From: Maratus speciosus
Taxonomy: Eukaryota > Arthropoda > Arachnida > Araneae > Salticidae
NCBI GenBank assembly: GCA_963932465.1
Contig: OZ010795.1
Span: 519,565,451-519,629,450, forward strand
Direction of reading: 5' to 3'
DNA: 64,000 bases
Below, in pieces: positions 33,731 through 44,650 of this stretch. Within the stretch, counting starts at the first letter, position 1. Every line of letters starts with the position of its first letter. The position numbers and the translations under genes were made by a program. Under the pieces are notes generated by a model. That model was not told the origin of the DNA and searched no databases. It saw only the letters and a program-made list of their open reading frames with translations.

Positions 33731-34365
33731 TAACTGCTTTTTTAACCTACGAAACTTTCTTTAAGCAAATATTAATACCTAATTCTAGAATAATGCCTCC
33801 TGCATATATTATCAAAACTTCTGCATATGAACTTCGTTTTTTTTTTATTATTCATCTGTACAGTTTTATATTTTTAATATATTTAAATGACTTTGACGTT
33901 TGGATAAATTATTCGTCGTCGTATAAATTAATTCGACGTATAATTAATTATTTTTCAAATTTCTCCGATCTAAATTCAATAGTGTAAAAATACTACATGC
34001 GTTTAGGTATCAAAACGTGTGACAAAACATCCTGTATTTTTATACAATTCTTTAAAAAAATTATATTAAAAATCTGTTTTACATATTTAATGCACATATT
34101 GTCTGTATATATAGTTATTTATTTACATTCAGATTATGCATAGAAAACATGCGTTTAACGCGTTGTTATTAATGTTATATATATGTTAAAACTTAAACAC
34201 ACACACAATAAATACACTGGTTTACATGGTTTATCTACTTTCGCCGAAAATTTCATAGATCCTAGTGCACTGAGTACGAGAAAATTGTTGTAAAAAATCT
34301 GTCACGTCTAGTTTAAAAAATATTTATTAAATACTTAAAAAAAAATAATAGCATGAAATATAAAT
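33075..34365. other. AT-rich stretch without recognisable genes
   Basis: I see only AT-rich sequence with a poly(A) tract at about 33700-33724, small TA repeats near 33582 and an (AC)n patch near 34198. Confidence 0.45.
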
Positions 34366-34370
34366 AAACG

Positions 34371-36740
34371 GTCAAGTGCGAGCATTACTCGCGCACAGAG
34401 GGCTCCGTAGAATAAATATATGAATTTGTAATTGTATTATTTATATATATAAAAAAAAAAAAAAAAAAAAAAAAAAAGTTGCTAAAAGAATAGTAAGACT
34501 TTATAAAAAACTATACAACGTAGGGTTGGGTATAACTATATATATTAGAAAGGTGTAAATGGGTATACCATGAAAGTTCAAAGAAATATGGAACCTAAAT
34601 AATATCAAATATAGCTATTCGTACAACTCTTTTTTTAATATTATCCTAATCAGTTTATGATGAACTTAATTCGGTACTGACAATAATAGCAGTGCATAGT
34701 TAAACTTCATTTGGCATTTCATGAAGCTAAATTCAGCGTAGTAATAACCTTTATTTCGACAGTGTAGCTAAAATAAAACCTTTGTTCAAAGATTAAATTT
34801 GGCATTGTGCTAAGCGCGCTTCGAATTGTGATCTCAAAGTTGCAACGCCGCCTTGGTCAGTGCCGCATTTTTCCAGATAGGTGTTTAATTAACTTTTAAA
34901 GTCACTCGAGGCGTGTTGAGAGATACAATCAATGCAAACTATCGCGAATCTCACAGTATTTATGCGATTCATTCTAATTAAATCTTTCGAGGGCGATGTC
35001 CTTAAAAAACGGACACGTAATTTTAATTCCAAAACAGACAAACGACACCAAGAATATTTAATTAAAATTTCCCTTTTATCATGTACGTGAAAATAAGCAA
35101 GTTCGCATTTTCTAATAAATTCTTTTATAAATTCTGGTGTCAGTTCATTATTTCATAAGTTTATAAATAGAATTACTCCGTGCCGGAAAGTATTAAGTGG
35201 TCGCAGGACTCTTAAAGCTTCAAAATTTAAGAAATTTAAATTTTTTTATATGTTAATCTCCTATCTTTTCTGAATATTTTGATATAAATGTTTCCTTGAA
35301 ATTCACTTTAGAACAGAAGTTTTGGCTTTTAGAATTATACCCGCTCAATAGCTGAAGCGGCGTTTCCGAAACTTTAAAGTCATTATTTTCCAAATTGCGT
35401 TTTTTGGGCATAACACACAGGATACCTCAAAAATTTCTGAATATTTTTTCATGAAATTTTCAAAACATATATTTCATGTTAGTCTGTATAATCTGAACCT
35501 AAAATTTCCTTTTTATTGTTGAAAAAAATATTTTTTTAGGTGATTTTACTGTTGAAAATTTCAAAATTTTGTATTTGCTAAATGCAACATTGCATTAAAA
35601 TAATAAAAATGCTTTAAATACAAATTTATTTAAGTTCAGGTAAATTATTACAATCTGAAGTATAAATAAGTGCCAGAATTTTCATTCTAGTTGCAATATT
35701 TATTTTGTAATCCTGCGCGTAAACTGTTATGCCAATTTTTTGTTCGACAAATGTCTAACAGTTTCGAGCCCCCTATAAATACTAATTCTGTATCTTGCAA
35801 TTTTTTAAATACATGAAACGAAAGAACATACTTATATCTTTCATCGCAAGTAAAATTTTGTTTTAAAATCATATACATTTTAAGACATTAAATGTTGAAA
35901 ATGGTCTTTTCTTTTCATTTTTTCCACTTTTTAGAGTTCCGATACCCCTTAAATTAGTATGTTTTTAACAATTTGACGTTTATTGCTTTTATACTGTTAC
36001 TGGACATTACATTACACATATATATCATTAAAAGTTGTTAACTAGGCATAGAGTACGCCGCCCCTGTCCTTGTGCATGTCCAAACTGACCGTACCTTTAA
36101 GGGTTAATATCTCGGCTAATTACCTTTTTTCGAAAATCATCATCAACAATGCTTTTATTCTTTTGCAACGATAGGTATATTCAGCGATGCTCAACAATTT
36201 TTCTTAATGCCCGTAAATCGAAATTTGTGTATAACAGAAAAATGCTAATTACTCAAAAACTATGTGACCTAGAGTAATCGCTATAATTTTCCGGCAAGGT
36301 TTATATTAACGTCTACTACCTCTAATTTTTTTCATAATTTTAGTTTCAGTAGATTCGGAATTAGATGGGGGGAACATATTTTTGCGCTACATTTTCAACA
36401 ATATTTTTGAAAATATAATACCTAAAATTAAAAGGAATGTATTTTTGAGTTCATCGTTACAAAAGCTTTCACAGGATATCCCACATGATATAGAAAAAAA
36501 AGATTTTTTTTTTCAAGTAGCATAATTAGCCCCTCTACTTTTTTTACTAAATATATTTATGAATGTTTATTAATCTTAAAATATGTGGGTCAATGGTCTT
36601 TATTACTACCCTGAATTTTAACTTTCCACCTTCCATAGTTTACGAGTAAAATGGCTCTGACAGACAGACAGACAGACGGACAGACACAGGAGTGATCTTA
36701 GAATGGTTCCGTTTTTACTTTTTAATTACGGAACCCTAAA
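34371..36740 (+). mobile_element. F1 repeat: GTCAAGTGCGAG...ACGGAACCCTAAAA element
   Basis: The left end contains GGTCAAGTGCGAGCATTACT and GCGCACAGAGGGCTCCGTA. The right end has (ACAG)n at about 36660-36690, then ATGGTTCCGTTTTTACTTTT and TTACGGAACCCTAAAA. GGCTCCGTA at the left and TACGGAACC at the right are inverted. These paired ends recur in many arthropod genomes as an abundant non-autonomous repeat (recognised from general knowledge; class not certain). The interior is noncoding, with a poly(A) tract near 34449-34477. The last ~500 bp match 55375-55975. Confidence 0.6.
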
Positions 36741-37291
36741 AATTAAAAAGATTGATTTTACTTTTCTTTTTATAATTTTCTTGATCTGTTTCTCTTAAAA
36801 TAGACCCGCAGTAGTCCCCTAACTCTCTAACACACTTTCGTTCCAAAGTAATTTGTGTCTGTCTTCAAAAAGTTTAAGGTCTTGGTGAAAATGCTCGCCC
36901 TGCTCGTCACTCACGGTGCCCAAGTTTTCAGGGGGAAAAATTCAGGTGTGAATGGATAAAATATATCATCAGAGCCATTGCATGATAGTTTTATTTAATA
37001 AAAAGGCAATATTTTTTTCATAATTTTCATCTTTATGATTTCCTTAAGAATCCATGCACGATCATTTTAAAGGAATTCCAAGCATTTTTTTTCATTAGTA
37101 GATAAAAGGTTTTCAAAGTCCTTATCTTGCATCAGTTTACGTCAATAAAATCCAAACACTATATTAACTAGTGCCATGAAGGAATTTTCACCTTGTTATT
37201 AATATAAGAAGTAAGCATATTAATATAAACCAGCATAAAATTACTTGAAAGGTGGCAAGATTTACAAAGATGTTATTATATCCCGAGATAT

Positions 37292-37394
37292 TTCGAACGA
37301 ACCCTCGTTCATTTTCAAGGAAAAAAAGTGTGACTCTTTACTGGTTTTAAAGTCATACTTTTTCCCCTTGAAAATGAACGAGGGTTCGTTCGAA
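37292..37394. repeat. Hairpin with ~43-bp arms
   Basis: TTCGAACGAACCCTCGTTCA.. (37292-37334) is inverted at 37351-37394 with only a few mismatches around the A/T-rich inner part. The loop is about 16 bases. No flanking duplication was noticed. Confidence 0.75.
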
Positions 37395-37809
37395 GAATTC
37401 TATGTTTAAAAAATTTAGATTTATTCAATAAATTAATTTTGCTGTAAAAATGTATTTTTAAAATTGTGCGATTAAATGTTACTGTATACTTACACATTTA
37501 TGAATAATTTATTTAATGAATCACTATAAAACAATTTTTGCTTAGCTTAAATCAAAATTTCTTTAATGTTTATTTTATAAAAATATTCTGTACTTGTTGA
37601 ATATGTAACAGTTTATGCATTTTTTAAAATTTTAAGATAGAAAAGAAAACTTCCTTGAAACGTGCTTAGAGCAACGTTGTTCCAAGTTTTATGTTCGTTG
37701 AAAATTATAATAAAAAATTTAAATATTTCTTTTGTTATTTAAGTTACTCTTAACAAGATTTTTTCACATGCAAAAAAATTCTGTTACGTCTGTTATCAAC
37801 ATTAAAAGT

Positions 37810-38400
37810 AGAATTCTTTAATACATTTACTGTAATGAGGCTGCCAGTTTTTTCTGCTTCGTTTAAGTATTTTGAAAGACTTAACCTTGTAAAAAGTATT
37901 TTAAATTTCTTTGTTAGTAGTGTAAAAAATAACTTTCACTATGATTATTTTAAACTTAGACGTCTGTTAATAAATTTCAAAATTTAACTGAAAAAAAATA
38001 TATATATATATATATTCAGGTAACTTAAAAAAATTTCTACAGAGCTGCATTCGAAAACTAACAAAAAAAAAAATGTTTGTTGATTCTGAAAATATAATGT
38101 AAGGGAAAAAAGTTTCAACGAAGACATTGTTTGGATGGAAAATATTCTTTTTATGTATTCGTGTAAACAGCCTACATATATTTTTAAAATTAAAGAATAA
38201 AATTGTTTGATGTATTTGATTTTTATTTTCTGGCAGCAAAATTTTAGATCATTTCTAATATTTTAATGAAATGTTTTTCTATTTACAAAAAAATAAATTT
38301 ACTGACAAAAAGACATTTAAAATTATTGACAAATTTTTAAATAAAGTTATAATTACTATATCTTCATGAAATTATATCAAAAACTGTACTCTGCCACAGA
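37810..38400 (+). repeat. Dispersed AT-rich repeat, copy 1
   Basis: The order AGAATTCTTTAA, TTTTTTCTGCTTCGTTTAAG, ATTTTGAAAGA, GTTAATAAATTTCAAA, TTCAGGTAACT, TTCTACAGAG and AAAAGACATTTAAAATT is repeated in a diverged copy at about 56425-57060. Family and class are unknown. Confidence 0.5.
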
Positions 38401-38438
38401 TTTGTTCTTCTAAAAATACGCGAAGCATTATTACATTA

Positions 38439-39300
38439 CTAGCTAATCTGCCCGGCGTTGCCCGGAATTTTAAGTATGTTTGTTTTACAAAACCAACGAC
38501 TGCGTGTTAACGTAATTTTCACTCCTGTTTTTCATTTAATCCCGAAGACAGATTACCTACTTAGTTAGTTAACTAGCATCCGTCAGGCCAAAATGTCGGA
38601 GCTTGGAGACGCATTAACTTAAAAGATAATATTAAAAAAAAATATTTTCATGATTATTGTTTAATGGTATAAAAGTAAGTTTGAAATAAATATCGTCAAA
38701 TCTTCATTTTAAAATGTTTAATTCAGTCCTCAGTTGCATCAGGTAATGCTCAAATGCTAATATGTCAGCAAGTGCTCCCATACTATTAATTTGATCAAGC
38801 CTGTCCTTAGCGAAAAACATTTGAACGAGAACTTCCTCTAAACGACAAACTATACCAAAAATGACATAAGTAGTTTATGTGACAAATCTATTAGACCAAT
38901 GTCCACAGCAGTTTTAGATAAAGTTAAACTCTGGAATTTATGTATTTTGGTAAGGTATGGAGCAGTTAATGGTAAATGACTTCGTGAGCATTAGGCCTTT
39001 TCTTCTTTCCAATATTTACATATAGGTTTGATAAGGAAAAATCTTCCAGTTTGAAATGGCAAATGACAATCATCAAAATGTACCATTGTATCATGTGGCA
39101 AGCAAGCCTCGGGCTGAAATTTGGAGCCATGGACGATATCTTTTACTGTTCTCAGTGCACCATCTACCAATCCGCACTCTTTCCCAGCTGTTGGTATGTA
39201 ACATAACACTGCATACAGCTGCTGAGGTAAGTCCGGCCTGAGGTACAGACGCATGATTATCTCCAATTCATCTTGATATTTAATTATTGTTGTCTTCTAA
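38439..39300 (-). mobile_element. 3' part of a decayed autonomous Helitron (minus strand)
   Basis: Read on the minus strand, the end is CCGGGCAACGCCGGGCAGAT followed by TAGCTAG and then T, the GC-rich stem plus CTAG|T arrangement of Helitron 3' ends (plus strand 38438-38465). Immediately upstream on the same strand lies a degenerate PIF1-type helicase, as expected for an autonomous element. The 5' limit is not visible, and 39300-40400 yielded no recognisable Rep domain. Confidence 0.6.
38716..39284 (-). pseudogene. PIF1-type Helitron helicase, C-terminal half, decayed
   Basis: PIF1-like helicases form the C-terminal domain of Helitron Rep/Hel proteins. The minus strand reads, in order, KECGLVDGALRTVKDIV (family: GLVNGATGTVxDI), then MVHFDDCHLP, then KPICKYW. 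An in-frame stop follows near 38991. The same frame continues with LPLTAPYLTKIHKFQSLTLS, a damaged version of the LAYAxTIHKSQGLTL helicase motif. After a frameshift near 38875 come YVIFGIVCRLEEVLVQM and AKDRLDQINS, matching the YVAxSRVxxLxxLxI and ERL blocks. Motif order and spacing fit the family well. At least one stop, one frameshift and altered motif residues (KIHKFQS) make it non-functional. Confidence 0.75.
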
Positions 39301-40780
39301 AATTCTTGTCATTGACCACTTTGATTTAAGAAGTACTTCTTAATTATGTTCTTTAGCTTGCTTGTTTTTGAGAAAAAGACATATGTCATCTCAAAATCAT
39401 GTAAGTTAGCTGGAAACAGTATATCTTTGCGTCCGTCATTGCAAAAGGGACTAAAGGTAATCTAAAACGTGACCCACGCAAAGTGAATTAAGAGTCTTTC
39501 GAAACTGTGTTTGTTGATAGTCGTTTGTCTCAATCAGTTAATGTGAAACATTTTTCAAAAGCCCTAAGCATTTTTTTGTCCGAGAAGAGCCAACTTGTAT
39601 TTTATAGAATGTATCTTATATTGAGGGATGACTTTTGCGGGATGTAACTACCCAATACCTCCAAGGATTTAAACAAATAAGCCTCTTAAAGTCTCAATGC
39701 TCTATTTTACCTTCGCGACATCTTTATTCAAGGTCAACCATAAGACATCAGATCATTGAAAATTCGGAAATCATAAGAAGAAATAACACTGGATCCATGT
39801 TCAGCTGTAGATTTCTTGATGCTTGACATTTTAAATCAGCGAATCATTTAAAACACGTTTTTTCTTGAAGCAGAATGAATTGCCTTGCCTTCGACATTAA
39901 ATACAGCAGTACCTGTCAGTGCAAAAAGAATGATAGCTTCTAATTCTAACTAATGTATGATTATCTTACTAAATTCTTTGTTTAACGTACTTTCTCCATC
40001 TCTTGCTTTCCAATAATAAAAGTTGACTTGGGGAAATTTATAACTTTTGTTTACATATACGAAAGCTTTTAGGAGCATAACTGTAGTATCTTCTGCTGCT
40101 CATTTGTAAATCTGATGTGAGAATTATGAAAATTTCCCTGCAGCATAATTTGTTGTTCTTTAAAATAATTCACACATGTTAAAAGATAAGAGAAACCATT
40201 GGATAAGAGAATCTACGATAAAGATAAAGAATAATCACTCGATGTATTTGAGCGATTTTGATTTGTTTAATGTAGCTCCGAACTTGTGGACAATCAAAAA
40301 TTGGAACTGGAATCATCGAGTTAGCGGCAGGAAACACCAAAGACCGTTCAAAGACTTGTATGTACAGCAGAACTCAGACATTTAATGTGGTATCAGGAAA
40401 AGGTTTGTAACACGTATGTAAGATACGTACATAGGTAGTCTGCTATACTCCTCTATCAAATTTTATACTTTTATTCATCTGAGTTGTTTTTATAACGTTA
40501 TTTTGCAAATACTCGGAAGGCATCTGGGTTATTGTTATGCTACTTTTCCACATAGAATTAGGCTGAAAAACTCTTTTCATCTCAATTTCTTTCTTTTAAC
40601 TGGCGTTTTAGAAACTTCTGTGTATAACGTTACACATATAAAAATAAGTACATTTCTCAAAGTGTACACTAAATGTAGGCAACAGATTTTTAAAAAAAAT
40701 CAGGGATTGTTTTATGACTTTTAATGTAGGTGATTTCTCACGAAATATCTTTCATTGGTATAACCATTTTCCCGATTATA
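39300..40780. other. Unassigned sequence upstream of the Helitron helicase remnant
   Basis: This stretch is slightly richer in GC than its surroundings and has several short open frames on both strands (for example 39635-39826 and 40176-40385), but none shows a motif I recognise. It may be the decayed 5' part of the Helitron, which would lie on the minus strand here. Confidence 0.35.
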
Positions 40781-40800
40781 TGCATAAAACTATATAGGTA

Positions 40801-41089
40801 CTACTTGGTTATCCCATCGACCAATTTTGCCAAATTATACAAATCGCCAAACTATTTGCCAAATTACACAAACTGGCATAAATTTTATTTTAAATAATGA
40901 AAGAACAAATAAATTTGTAAAATATTAATACAAATATAAATAAAAAGTCGAATTAAAAATCACATGATGACGTAACAAACACGTTTATCGTGTTTAATGA
41001 CGAGTGAATGTGACATGTACGATCATCCATATTGTAATTTAATCTTATAGTTAGGCGATAGTTTTTTTGTCGACGGGATAATCAAGTAG
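40801..41089. mobile_element. 289-bp TA-flanked MITE
   Basis: CTACTTGGTTATCCCATCGA at the left is matched by the inverse CTACTTGATTATCCCGTCGA at the right, with TA on both sides (40799-40800, 41090-41091). The interior has GCCAAA-type short repeats and no coding capacity. Confidence 0.75.
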
Positions 41090-41330
41090 TACAATATATA
41101 GTCATATACACAAATGTCAAATTTCTCGCCAAGCATGCCGACATTTTAATAAATGTCGCCAAATTTGGCGATCAAAATTACGTCACCGTAAATGAAGCCA
41201 ACTTCGCTGTAGCTGACTAATTTGGCGAAATGTCCACTAAAATTTAGTAATGATGATTCTTCTGTAACCCGGTTCTTCGCATTTTAGCTTCATGTTATCC
41301 AGTAAACTTAGCTAAAATCTTAAATCCAAC

Positions 41331-41990
41331 CTTCTGTAATTGCGACTGCTACCAAATGGTTAAATTTGCGCATCAAGAAAGCTCAATAAATTATGGAATT
41401 GTCTACGAACCCGATTATGGAAATTTTCCAATACAAACATACATACGTCTGAATACAAACTACATACGTAAGAATACATCCATAATTAATACATATATGA
41501 CATTATATTTTTCTCGATTTCTTTGATTGTCATTCGAAGCCATGCGGCTAATATGGAATCCGTTACCAAACGGCTAATACCCAAATTCGTATTCTCCGTA
41601 TTAGATTTCTTTTCATTTCTCTTAATTTAAGATTCAAAATAAATTGCATCGATTTGTAACGTTACGGAGACTTTTCACTTGCATTTCAATTGCAACACAT
41701 TCACTTATTGTGAATTAAAAAAATTGCGTGACCTTCTATGATTGCGACCGCTACCAAATGGTTAAATTTGTGCATCAAACAACGCTGTATGAAATTGTCT
41801 ACAAACCCGATTACGGAAATTTCCTAATACAAACATACGTCATATTATCATTCGTAGTCATGCGGCTAAAACGGAATCCGTTACCATGCTGCTAAAACCC
41901 TATATTGTATTCACCTTACTCGATATCTTTTCATCTCTCTTAATTTAAAATTCGAAACAAAATTGCATCGATTTGGAATGTAATAATATT
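41331..41990 (+). repeat. Direct duplication of ~250-300 bp, offset ~400 bp
   Basis: CTTCTGTAATTGCGACTGCT and ACCAAATGGTTAAATTTG at about 41331 recur at about 41733. Both copies continue through CGATTA(T/C)GGAAATTT, CATGCGGCTAA, GGAATCCGTTACCA and TCTCTTAATTTAA to TTGCATCGATTTG. Divergence is moderate, so the duplication is not recent. Confidence 0.7.
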
Positions 41991-42574
41991 ACAATACGCA
42001 ATAGGTTATTAATACATACATTTCCAAACTTGAAATCAAGTTTGTCAGCTACGACTTTGCACGTGAAGGTCCTTACTCTTTACTTGATGTTATAATCTGT
42101 GTAACATGAGAGTAAAATTCCAGAAATTTATATCTTTTAGAGGCATTCGTAGTAAAATATTTAGTTTTATCATATAAAATTGTTGTTTTAATTTAATTGA
42201 CAGTTTGTACTTCATCTTTTTTTTAAGTATGTCTCAAACTCTCGCGCAATGAAAAAGTATTGATTTGTAAGAGCCTTTGAGGAAAAAAATGCATGTTTTT
42301 TAAAACGTGACGTCATTTTCTGTTCAGGTTTTTAGAAAGTTTATTTTGAATTTTTATGAGAAAATGGCATCAATACAGAAAAACAAACCTTATTATTTTT
42401 CCTTTCTTTACAACAATGGTTGTAATCCAATGGCTACCATTTTGAAAAAAAATTCATAGAAAAATTTTAAATTTTAAATTTATATATAAAAATTGGAATA
42501 TTTAAAAAAAATAGCTAGTGCGGATAAATCTACGAAGAAACAGCTTTCATTTAAAAACAAGAAAGAAAAATCAT

Positions 42575-43235
42575 GCGTTAAGCATAGATTATGAAACACT
42601 TTCCAAGACTTCCTGAATGTTTTAACAAAACTTCGTTATTTAGGGAAATAAAGTAAATAAGATAACTAAATAAACATTTTATAAAACGCATAAAACATTG
42701 GAAAAACTGATTTCAGCAGTTACCGTATATAGTCAAATATGCATTCCAATTCCTTTGAACAGCCCTGTATTTGATTTGTAGGTTGATATATAGACTATAT
42801 AATGGGAAATTTTAGTTTAGCAAGAAAACGCATAAGAAGTTGAAATTTGTCTTTCAGAAATTTATACTAATAGATCGAAATATACTTGAATACTTTTGTA
42901 CAGCCCTGTAGTTTACCTAGTACCTTCATTACCTGCCACTATTTAGCTAAAATTTAATTCAAACTAAGACACTCTTAAAACTACTGAAATTACATTTCCA
43001 GAAATTATCACACATAGACGGCCATGTATCTAACTCTTTGCGTGGCCCTGAATATCATTTTATCTATATTCTACAAATATTTCTTAGTAAACTAAATTTA
43101 GGCCAGAGTAAAAATACATAACTCATTTAAAATCCAACTTTAAGCAATTTACGTTCATACTCAGTAACCCTTACGATTTCTTTTCCGTAGCCCTGTATAT
43201 GAATTATAGCATTTAAACACACCATATAGCATGCA
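42575..43235 (-). mobile_element. F3 modular repeat, copy e (minus strand)
   Basis: Inverted cores occur near 42757 (ACAGCCCTGTATTTGAT), 42898, 43048 and 43190 (TAGCCCTGTATATGAAT). The 3' end, inverted, is GATTATGAAACACTTTCCAA at about 42588-42607, with AAAATCATGCGTT just before it. The head side at the right is cut by a mariner-type element starting at 43244. Confidence 0.65.
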
Positions 43236-43243
43236 TAAATATA

Positions 43244-43860
43244 CAGGGTGCGGAAAAATATTGATAATTTTTTCTTAATGTTTGTGTGTGTTTTTTAAAT
43301 GTTGTAGAATTATTTTTTTTTGTGTATATTTGCTCTTTATAATCTAAATATTGCATTATAAGTAAGTATTTTTGGATTATTGTTTGCATTTCGTCTTCTG
43401 TGCCGAAAAACTGTTAACTATTGAATAAGCTGTTAACCATCAGAATAACTGCCAAAAACAGTAAAACTGCTAATTCAAGTGGTGGCATAGTAGCCAGAAA
43501 AGCTCATCCAGTTAGCGTGATGGTTTTTGGCTGCATCACAAGCAAAGGGAAATCCACTTTGGTTTTTGATGATGCTGGTATCAAGATTAATCAGATCAAT
43601 TATCTGAACGATATTCTAAAGGAGCTCCTTCCATGGCTAAATTCTCATTTTGGAAACAATCCATATGTGTTCCAACAAGATTCAGTACCAGCCCGTAAGT
43701 CTTGCCAAACGCAACGGTGGTGCCAAGTAAATCTTCGTGATTTCATTTCATCTCAAGACTGGTCTCCGAATACTCCGGATTTTAATCCACTTGATTACTC
43801 AGTATGGGAGTTTTGCAAGCAAGAGCCTGTGCTTAATATAATATAATATGTGCGAGATAA
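43244..43860 (+). mobile_element. maT-type mariner fragment
   Basis: The left end TA|CAGGGTGCGGAAAAATATTG is typical of a mariner/maT terminus. A transposase fragment follows. The right terminus is not recognisable; TA-rich sequence at about 43835-43895 separates it from a Penelope fragment. Confidence 0.5.
43421..43846 (+). pseudogene. maT-like (DD37D) transposase, C-terminal fragment
   Basis: About 140 residues remain open. Visible blocks are VSVMVFGCITSKGKSTLVF, then LLPWLNSHFGNNPYVFQQDS, which carries the second catalytic Asp (QQD). After it come WSPNTPDFNPLDYSVWE, in which the third acidic residue is an Asp. I count 37 residues between the two Asp residues, the DD37D spacing of the maT group. 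The first catalytic Asp and both DNA-binding domains at the N-terminus are missing, so the protein could not catalyse transposition. The start codon at 43421 is only the first Met of the surviving frame, not a true start. Confidence 0.75.
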
Positions 43861-43895
43861 ATATTTTCTAGTATTATATAATATAATATAGATAA

Positions 43896-44186
43896 AAATT
43901 TATACAATACATAGGAATGACTTCGCGTAAACTTAAAGTTCGTATCAAAGAACATTTAAGAGAATTAAAGTATAACCGACCTACAACAGCCCTGTCAAGC
44001 CTAAACCAGAAACAGAATATTCAAGTTAATTTCGAAGACGAAAAAATTATATATCCCTCAAAGAATTATCATGATTTAATCATCCGCGAATCAATAGAAA
44101 TGTTTACTAAAGAAAATACTGTTTGTAACGACGTTTTATCCTACAACATACCCAGAATTTGGCTCAGTTTGCTTAAAGAATCATAA
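43896..44186 (+). pseudogene. Penelope-like GIY-YIG endonuclease fragment (copy 2)
   Basis: The frame reads QYIGMTSRKLKVRIKEHLRE, the YIG half of a GIY-YIG nuclease with its conserved Arg-containing helix. It continues through FEDEKIIYPSKNYHDLIIRE and SIEMFTKEN and ends LPRIW-like (NIPRIWLSLLKES) at a stop at 44184-44186. The C-terminus is complete and uninterrupted, but the GIY half and the entire reverse transcriptase are absent, replaced upstream by TA-rich sequence. It is closely related to copy 1 at 22130-22458, so both come from one lineage. 5' truncation is common in Penelope insertions. Confidence 0.75.
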
Positions 44187-44189
44187 AAC

Positions 44190-44648
44190 GAGTAATATTC
44201 CACTTTCCTATATCCATGTTTTATTTTCCCAATGTTTTCCGGATCTAAAAATTGACTTCCACTTTCACTCCTTTCGTCACCATCTACGTGAATTTTGAAA
44301 ATTAGACGTTAATAACAATTGTATTTCTTATATTTCTCTGACGAAAACTATGTTTTTGTAGTTCAAAGTACTAAGGTATTAAAGTAATTTAACGTCTTTT
44401 TAAATATTGTCTCATCTTTTAAGTAGTTTTTCACATAATGTAAGTTTACGTTTAACGTTTTAAAGATGAATTAAGCACTTCTATTTATTTATTTACTAAA
44501 ATTTAACCATAAATTATTTCGATTCAGGATTAGTTTAGTTGCTTCGGCCGTGTTTTAATACACATGTTCGTAGCATTTCACAATTTTGGCTTCCAAACTG
44601 TGGATCTGTATAGAATAACAGACAGACAGATAAATTTTCCTATTTCTC
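44190..44648. other. Probable Penelope 3' flank, unassigned
   Basis: No gene was recognised. It follows the Penelope nuclease stop and may be its 3' untranslated part; there is no second copy in the window to test this. Confidence 0.3.
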
Positions 44649-44650
44649 TA

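Noticed and set aside
40840..41240. Repeated GCCAAA/TTTGGC words as a transcription-factor cluster
   Set aside because: Most fall inside or next to a MITE and the words are short; there is no gene nearby to regulate.
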